Below, one piece after another: positions 58,705 to 64,000 of a stretch of 64,000 nt of DNA. The position numbers and the translations under genes are program-made. Source of the DNA: Planctomycetota bacterium (GTDB lineage: Bacteria; Planctomycetota; UBA1135; UBA2386). Below the pieces are notes generated by a model. That model saw only the letters and a program-made list of their open reading frames with translations, did no database searches and had not been told where the DNA came from. The stretch covers positions 7,501 to 71,500 of the forward strand of contig JADJPQ010000016.1 in the NCBI GenBank assembly GCA_016713175.1. Reading direction: 5' to 3'. Each line of letters starts with the position of its first letter. Position 1 is the stretch's first letter.

Positions 58705-60963
58705 ATGCGCACGCCGATCGCACTCGCCTGTCTGTTCGGATTCACCGCCGCGACGCTCGCCCAGGACCCCGATCTGCCGACGCAGGACCTGCACAAGGGC
58801 GGCCCGCCGCCCGCGTCGCCGCCGGGTCTGGCGACGGGTGCGACCGAGGACCAGATGTGGAAGCCGCCGACCAAGGAGGACTGGGCCAGGCCGGTGCTGA
58901 TCCAGTGGGAACGGACCTGGGGCGATGCCGTCGCGGTCGCCAAGGAGACCAACAAGCCGATCCTGGTGTGCATCAACATGGACGGCGAGATCGCCAGCGA
59001 GCACTACGCCGGCGTGCACTACCGCAACCCCGAGACGGCGAAGCTGTTCGCCGATTACGTGTGCGTGATTGCGTCGGTCTACCGGCACACGCCGCGCGAT
59101 TTCGACGAGGCCGGCAACCGGATCCCATGCCCGCGCTTTGGCTGTGTCACCTGTGGCGAGCACATCGCGATCGAGCCGCTGCTGTACGCCAAGTTCATGG
59201 GTGGCCAGCGGATCTCGCCGAGGCACATCATGGTCGAACTCGACGGCAAGGAGATGTACGACGTCTTCTACGCCTGGGACAACAAGTCGATCCTCGACAC
59301 GATCCAGAACGGCATCGCCCAGAGGACCGCGCAACCGCGCATCGTCGTGCGCGGCGACCGGCCGGTGCTGGAGCGGGTCGGCAGTCGCGCGCGTGAGGAT
59401 CGGGAAGCGGTCGAGGAAGCCTATCGCCAGGGTGACCGCGCCCAACGCGAACAGTTGCTGCGGGCCGCGCTGGCGCATCCCGAGGCCGCCCCGATCGATC
59501 TGCTGCGACTGGCGGTGTTCGACGTCGACGAGGGGCTCGCCGGGCTCGCGCGTCAGGCCCTGATCAAGGTCCAGTCGCCGGGGGTCGTCGACGTGCTGGC
59601 GGAGGCGTTGCGCGTGCCGCTGCCGGACGGCGAACGGCAGGCGATGGTGGCGGCGCTGGAACGGTTGCGCGAACTGTCGCCGCAGGCGCGGCTGCTGGCC
59701 AACGTGCATCGAGGCCTCGACGCTTCGTCGAAATCCGTCGATCTGCAGGGCTGGGGTGCGCGGATGGCGGGCGGCAACGGCTATCGCGCCGCTGATTCCA
59801 CCGCGGTCGAGCGGCGCGCCGACGTGCGTGCGGCGGCGGTGGCCGCCGACCCCGCCAATGCCGAGGCGCGGCTCGATCTCGCCGAGGCGACGCTCGAGCT
59901 GGCCATCGATCCGGCGACGTCCGACCGCTACTGGGGCAAGAACAAGGACAGCTTCGGCAAACTGCTGATCGAGGACGCCCGACGCCACGTCGACAGCGCC
60001 CGCAAGCTTGGCGCCAAGGGTTGGCGCGCCGATGCCGCCGAGGCCCTGTGCTGCTACTGGTCGGGCGAAACCCGCAAGGCCCACGACCTGGCGATCGCCG
60101 CGGCCGCGGCGATGCCGCCGCAGCCGGAGAGCCTGGTCGCCGTCAACACGCTGGCGCTGTTCGCCGAGGCGCGGATCGATGCGATCTGGGACGCGCTGCG
60201 CAAGAAGACCGACTGGCCGGGTGAGTGGATGACCGACGTCAACTCGGCGTTCGCCGTGCTCGCCCGCCATCCGCTGGGCAACGATGGCCACGCCGTCGTG
60301 CACTTCGATTTCCTGTACCGCCTCGGCGCCAAGCGGCGCGCCGAGTCCGTGCTCGACCAGGCCCTCGAGCGCTGGCCGACGTCGGCGGGGCTGCACGACC
60401 GCCTGCGCCAGCGGCTGCTGGAGGGCGAGGGCGTGACGGCGCTGCGGCGCCGTTACGACGAATTGCTGGCCAGGAAGCCGGACGACGCCGCGACGCTGTG
60501 GTTTGCCGGCTACGCCGCGATGGTCGAGGCCGAGTTCCAGCGGCGCGACAAGCACCCGGAGCGGGCCGTTGAGGCCTATCGTCGCGCGATCACGCAGTTC
60601 GACGGCGCCATCCAGCGCGAGGCCGGGTTCGAGGCCACCGCCAACCACTACGTGGCGCTCGCCCTCTCGGGTCTGGCGCGCCTCTCGATCGAGGCCGATG
60701 ACCTGAACGGGGCGCTCGAGCTGTGTCTGGCCGGCATCGCGCGCCATCCCGAGGCGACTCCGGTCGTCGACGGTCTCGAGATCTCGCCGGTGCAGACCGC
60801 GAACCTGCTGGAGACGCGACTCGAAGTTGCCAAGGACACCGCCGGACTCGAACGGCTGCGCACCGTGCTGCGCGGCCTCGATCCGCGGCTGCTCGAGTTG
60901 CCGGAGTACGAACGCGCCAGCGGCAACACCGGCCAGCGTCGGCGCGAGCGCCGCGGGCGCTGA
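58705..60963 (+). CDS. Exported thioredoxin-fold protein with Cys cluster and TPR region
   Basis: A 752-residue exported protein. Leader (ALACLFGFTAATLAQ), then a thioredoxin-like domain (about 65-210: NKPILVCINMDGEIASEHYA, IMVELDGKEMYDVFYAWD). The usual CxxC is absent at the normal position; instead there is a cluster CPRFGCVTCGEH at about residues 147-158 that could form a disulfide relay or bind a metal. The rest is HEAT/TPR-like (for example AHPEAAPIDLLRLAV, YRRAITQFDGAIQREAGFEA). ATG 58705 is chosen because it gives the leader. The function may be redox or scaffold; unknown. Confidence 0.8.
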   Translation: MRTPIALACLFGFTAATLAQDPDLPTQDLHKGGPPPASPPGLATGATEDQMWKPPTKEDWARPVLIQWERTWGDAVAVAKETNKPILVCINMDGEIASEHYAGVHYRNPETAKLFADYVCVIASVYRHTPRDFDEAGNRIPCPRFGCVTCGEHIAIEPLLYAKFMGGQRISPRHIMVELDGKEMYDVFYAWDNKSILDTIQNGIAQRTAQPRIVVRGDRPVLERVGSRAREDREAVEEAYRQGDRAQREQLLRAALAHPEAAPIDLLRLAVFDVDEGLAGLARQALIKVQSPGVVDVLAEALRVPLPDGERQAMVAALERLRELSPQARLLANVHRGLDASSKSVDLQGWGARMAGGNGYRAADSTAVERRADVRAAAVAADPANAEARLDLAEATLELAIDPATSDRYWGKNKDSFGKLLIEDARRHVDSARKLGAKGWRADAAEALCCYWSGETRKAHDLAIAAAAAMPPQPESLVAVNTLALFAEARIDAIWDALRKKTDWPGEWMTDVNSAFAVLARHPLGNDGHAVVHFDFLYRLGAKRRAESVLDQALERWPTSAGLHDRLRQRLLEGEGVTALRRRYDELLARKPDDAATLWFAGYAAMVEAEFQRRDKHPERAVEAYRRAITQFDGAIQREAGFEATANHYVALALSGLARLSIEADDLNGALELCLAGIARHPEATPVVDGLEISPVQTANLLETRLEVAKDTAGLERLRTVLRGLDPRLLELPEYERASGNTGQRRRERRGR

Positions 60964-60969
60964 CGCACC

Positions 60970-61469
60970 GGCCGGCGGGCGCGGTGGCCTGGCGCAGCAG
61001 CAGCTCCGCAGCCTCGTGCCGCCGCCACATCGCGAAGAACGGATGGCGCTCGGCGAGTTGGCGGTGGGCGTCGCGCGGGTCGGCCTTGCGAGGGGCACAT
61101 CCGCTGTTCGCTGCCGAGCACCCGCAACAAGGCCGGCGTTGCCGCCGCCGCGGGCTTGCCGAGTTGCCCCAGCGAACGCGCTGCTTTGGCGGCGGCGTTC
61201 CCCACGAAGGCGTCGCGCTGGTGCGGCACCGCGGCGTCGTCGATCGCCAGTGTGCACTTGCTGGTGGCTTCGCTCATTTCCACTGCCTCGACGCGCCAGC
61301 ACCTGGTGATCGCCGGCAGCAGGTCGACGGCATCGCTGCCGAGGCGCCAGAGGGCACGCAGTGCGACGAGCCGGCGATCGTTGTTGGGTTGCCGCCCGGA
61401 CGGCGGCTGACGACCACGGTCAATCGGCCGGCGCCGTCGCGCCCGACGCCGAGGCCACGGCACGGTCAC
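60970..61469 (-). pseudogene. HEAT-repeat protein relic
   Basis: The minus strand carries HEAT-like helices (LVALRALWRLGSDAVDLLPA, then AARSLGQLGKPAAAATPALL) that end in a Pro/Arg-rich nonsense run after about 61090. The adjacent frame then reads RDAHRQLAERHPFFAMWRR, HEAAELLLRQATAPAG. At least one frameshift, no convincing start and a tail running into the preceding gene point to decay. No intact copy is in the window. Confidence 0.4.
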
Positions 61470-61569
61470 CGAACACTCCGGTCGCGGTTGCCATCATTGC
61501 ATCAGGCGCCGAAGTCCGCCGTGACCCTCGTGGAAACAGTGGCTGGCCGTGCGCCACCTGCTCGCCGTA

Positions 61570-61597
61570 CTGTCACCGCAACCGCCGCTGGTATCCT
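61570..61597 (+). promoter_or_regulatory. Candidate promoter of the small membrane-anchored gene, leaderless
   Basis: CTGTCA (61570-61575), 16 bases, TATCCT (61592-61597), then the ATG six bases later; no ribosome-binding site. Confidence 0.4.
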
Positions 61598-61603
61598 GCG
61601 GCG

Positions 61604-62146
61604 ATGACGCTGCAAGAACTCCAGGTGCTGCTGCAGTCGATCTCCTCGCTCGCGATCGCCGGCGGCCTGATCTACGCGGCGATCCAGTTCCAGCAGGTGC
61701 GCAAGGCCACGCACGTCGCCAACTTCACCCGGCTGGTCGAACTGCAGATGCACCTGCGCGAGATGCGCGTGACCGACCCTGGGCTCGCCCAGGTCTACTC
61801 CCACGACGTGCGGGACCTAAAGGACGACCGCGAGATCCGCGAGTACTTCTTCAACCTGATGCAACTGTCGGTCTACGAGATCGTGTGGTTCGGCCACCGC
61901 ATGGGGCAGTTGCCCCGCGACTACTACCACAGCTGGGAGAAGCGCGTGCGTGAGATCGTCGCCGAACCGTCGTTCCGCAAGATGCTCGGCGGCCGCTCGA
62001 TGAAGATCATGCACGACGACTTCCAGCGCTACATGGAGCGCATGCTGCAGGAAGTGCCAGCGCGGGACCCAGCCAAGGACCCGACCGTGGGCCTGGCCCA
62101 GGGTTCTGCCAACCCGGTACCGCACACGACTTCGGGTCGGGGATGA
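61604..62146 (+). CDS. Small protein with one N-terminal membrane helix
   Basis: A 180-residue protein of unknown family. It opens with an amphipathic then hydrophobic segment (LLQSISSLAIAGGLIYAAI), followed by a mainly helical cytoplasmic domain rich in charged and aromatic residues (REYFFNLMQLSVYEIVWFGH, YYHSWEKRVREIVAEP). Similar single-helix proteins with a FxxxRLVELQMHLREM-type segment occur in diverse bacteria as uncharacterised proteins. The ATG follows a TATCCT box at six bases, favouring leaderless translation. Confidence 0.75.
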   Translation: MTLQELQVLLQSISSLAIAGGLIYAAIQFQQVRKATHVANFTRLVELQMHLREMRVTDPGLAQVYSHDVRDLKDDREIREYFFNLMQLSVYEIVWFGHRMGQLPRDYYHSWEKRVREIVAEPSFRKMLGGRSMKIMHDDFQRYMERMLQEVPARDPAKDPTVGLAQGSANPVPHTTSGRG

Positions 62147-62149
62147 CCA

Positions 62150-62510
62150 CGGACCGCCGGAAAGGTGGGCAGCGCCTGCCCCATGCCGACGACGACCACT
62201 TCGTCGGCCGTCGCCACCGCGCCACCCGGTCGTCCGCTAACCGCGACCAGACCCCGCCACCTTCCACTCCGTCGACGCGCGGCGCAAGATCTCAGCCCAC
62301 CTGAAGTACCGCGGCCTTGATCGTCATGGCGTCCGGTCTTCAGCGGTTGCGAAACAAGGACATCGTCCGGGGGTTGAAAGGCGGGCCGAGTCGACGTCTC
62401 GTTGCGAACCCGCGGACCGTGAACTGGGGACGAACCGCGGCCTTGTTGGGCCAGGACGCCGACGGTGGACAGACCGGTGGCGGCGACGAGCAGCAGATTG
62501 CGTTGGATGG
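62150..62510 (-). pseudogene. Decayed exported-protein gene
   Basis: The minus strand reads a signal peptide without a normal start codon (ATC at 62508 where ATG is expected): QRNLLLVAATGLSTVGVLAQ, then QGRGSSPVHGPRVRNETSTR. Further down another frame is coding-like (RYFRWAEILRRASTEWKVAG), and the first frame again gives VATADEVVVVGMGQALPTFP. This looks like a gene with a lost start and several shifts. The rest of the 541-base gap (62147-62687) shows nothing else. Confidence 0.35.
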
Positions 62511-62675
62511 GAACTCGGACGAGAGAGACTCGCCGCGGGCGGAGTCCCCCGCGGGACGGCAGCTCGAGACGTGGATCGGATGAGCCCTGTTCACGGCGTG
62601 TTCAGGGCCTGAGGATCATTGTCGTCCCCTGGCTCCAAGCCGCCGACAGTCCCCGACGAACGTGGCCCACCGAAG

Positions 62676-62681
62676 TAGGCT
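62676..62681 (+). promoter_or_regulatory. Candidate -10 box for the DUF5703 gene, leaderless
   Basis: TAGGCT ends six bases before the ATG at 62688; no ribosome-binding site is present. Confidence 0.3.
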
Positions 62682-62687
62682 TGGGCG

Positions 62688-64000
62688 ATGCGCAGATCCC
62701 GCCTCGGCGCCGTCTCATCCCTGCTGCTGTTCGGTGCCGCGTTCGACACCACCCCAGCGCAGACCCCGCCGAGCCCCGCCGCAACGATCGACGGCTACGA
62801 CGTCGTGTGGCGGTCCCCGAGCCGCGACGCCAGCGGTTCGATGCCGATCGGCAACGGCGAGGTCGGCGCCAACGTGTGGGTCGAGCCGGACGGCCGGCTG
62901 TGCTGCTACGTGTCGCGCACCGACAGCTTCAGCGAGGCCAGCCGGCTGCTGAAGCTCGGCAAGGTCGAACTGCAGGTGCGCCGTCCCGAGGCCGGCGAGG
63001 TCTTCGAGCAGCGCCTGTCACTGCGCGACGGCGCCGTGCACGTCACGTGGGGCGCCGGCGAACGGCAGGTGCAGGTCCGCGTGTTCGTCGACTGCGACCG
63101 CGACCTGGTGCACATCGACGGCGACTGCGCCCGACCCGAACAGCTCGTGCTGCGGCTGTCGACGTGGCGCCGCGCAGAACGCCGCCTGCAAGGCGAGGAG
63201 CTGAAGTCGAGCTGGACCATGCAGGACGCACCCGACGCGATCGCCGTGATCGAGGGCGGCGACCGCGGCGCCGTGGTCGACCAGGAGCCACCGCGACTCG
63301 GCTTCTGCCACCGCAACCAGAGCTCGGTGGTGCCGCTGACGCTCGCCCATCAGAGCCTGCCGCCAATCGACGGCACACGCGATCCGTTGCTGCACCGCAC
63401 GTTCGGCCTCGTCGCCGGCGGCGTCGACGTCGGCCGCGGCAGCATGCGGGATCCGCTCGAGGTCGTGCTGGTGTCGAAGCGCGATACGCACTTCGCGTTC
63501 CACGTCGCTGCACCGTGCGTGCAGGACGCCGACGAGACCGTGTTCGCCACCACGGCACGCGCGCTGCTCGCCACCGCCGACACCAAGGCCGCTGCCGCAC
63601 GCACCAGCGCCTTCTGGCAGGCGCTGCACGCCCGGTCGTGGATCCTTGTCGACGGCGACCCACGACCGACCCAAGCGGTGCCGAAGAACGATCACCCGCT
63701 GCGCATCGGCGTCGACAGCGGCGGCGGCAACCGCTTCGTCGGCTCGATCGGCGACCTCTCCCTGCGCGACGGCCCCGTCGGCCCGAACGACCTGGAACGG
63801 CAACCGCTGTTGGTGAACACGTCCCGGCAACCGCTCGTCAGGACCAATCCAGGTGCGGAACTGCCGCTCGTGCTCGACGAGCAGCGCGCCATCGACCTCG
63901 CACGGGGATTGCAGGTTCGCGCGACGATCACCGTGGCCGAGGACCACCCGATCGGCCGCATCGTCGACAAGGTCACCGCCGGCACCGCGGACGGCTTCCT
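62688..64000 (+). CDS. DUF5703 / LamG glycoside-hydrolase-like protein, 3' part missing
   Basis: The frame is open for 437 codons to the window edge. A leader (LGAVSSLLLFGAAFDTTPAQ) is followed by a DUF5703-type N-terminal beta domain (WRSPSRDASGSMPIGNGEVG, CYVSRTDSFSEASRLLKLGK), which belongs to the superfamily of GH95-like (alpha/alpha)6 glycosidases. From about residue 350 a laminin-G-like segment begins (LRIGVDSGGGNRFVGSIGDL, HPIGRIVDKVTAGTADGFL), an inserted carbohydrate-binding module. The catalytic barrel would lie beyond 64000. Probably degrades a fucose- or galactose-containing polysaccharide outside the cell; substrate not determined. Confidence 0.82.
   Translation, partial: MRRSRLGAVSSLLLFGAAFDTTPAQTPPSPAATIDGYDVVWRSPSRDASGSMPIGNGEVGANVWVEPDGRLCCYVSRTDSFSEASRLLKLGKVELQVRRPEAGEVFEQRLSLRDGAVHVTWGAGERQVQVRVFVDCDRDLVHIDGDCARPEQLVLRLSTWRRAERRLQGEELKSSWTMQDAPDAIAVIEGGDRGAVVDQEPPRLGFCHRNQSSVVPLTLAHQSLPPIDGTRDPLLHRTFGLVAGGVDVGRGSMRDPLEVVLVSKRDTHFAFHVAAPCVQDADETVFATTARALLATADTKAAAARTSAFWQALHARSWILVDGDPRPTQAVPKNDHPLRIGVDSGGGNRFVGSIGDLSLRDGPVGPNDLERQPLLVNTSRQPLVRTNPGAELPLVLDEQRAIDLARGLQVRATITVAEDHPIGRIVDKVTAGTADGF

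Noticed and set aside
58480..61302. 940-codon minus-strand frame opposite the thioredoxin-fold gene
   Set aside because: Antisense artefact without motifs; only the HEAT-like part near 61100-61469 is protein-like, in a different frame.

Overview
This very GC-rich window reads as a chromosome segment of an environmental Gram-negative bacterium, most probably a planctomycete-like member of the PVC group. That assignment is inference. It rests on lipid A and outer-membrane genes (Skp/OmpH and an LpxC-FabZ fusion), an FHA/sigma-54 activator paired with a very large Ser/Thr kinase, a complete MoxR/Bat operon, giant secreted DUF3857/transglutaminase-like proteins, WD40 and EF-hand secreted proteins, a DUF5703 glycosidase-like protein, and many exported proteins ending a signal peptide in AQ. 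I see no rRNA, tRNA, CRISPR array, insertion sequence or phage module.

Layout. 1-4.4 kb (minus): a cut-off LysM/L,D-transpeptidase, then skp, lpxC-fabZ and a Gfo/Idh oxidoreductase in one envelope operon. 4.5-7.7 kb: a trans-sulfuration-type PLP enzyme divergent from a JAMM peptidase, acpS and a lipoprotein. 7.8-13 kb (minus): an FHA-GAF-AAA+ regulator overlapping a Ser/Thr kinase. 13-18 kb: a Memo-like protein, a WaaF-type heptosyltransferase and a Tex-like protein. 18.4-20.8 kb: a frameshifted secreted protein, a strong terminator, a MutT-type phosphoesterase and a 73-residue protein. 20.9-26.9 kb (minus): a candidate small RNA with its own promoter and terminator, downstream of a six-gene run (methyltransferase, two ABC-2 exporters, orphan sensor kinase) in which every junction is a 4-base stop/start overlap. 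27-30.8 kb: a two-component system plus an exported protein. 30.9-41 kb: a lipoprotein, a NYN-like protein, a six-EF-hand protein and two giant DUF3857 proteins, the second with a lost catalytic cysteine. 41-43.5 kb: a Tat-exported glycosylasparaginase and a secreted protein. 43.5-45.8 kb: decayed gene fragments around one intact secreted gene. 45.8-50.2 kb: a WD40 protein and a TlpA-like thioredoxin. 50.4-58.4 kb (minus): a seven-gene MoxR/Bat operon. 58.7-64 kb: a thioredoxin-fold/TPR protein, a HEAT-repeat remnant, a small membrane-anchored protein, another decayed fragment and a partial DUF5703-LamG protein.

Two features recur. Operon junctions are mostly ATGA or GTGA overlaps, which implies translational coupling. 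Several first genes have a TANNNT promoter box only 6-12 bases before the start codon and no ribosome-binding site, which suggests leaderless transcripts. Several genes are broken by single-base shifts, so either local decay or residual assembly error has to be considered.
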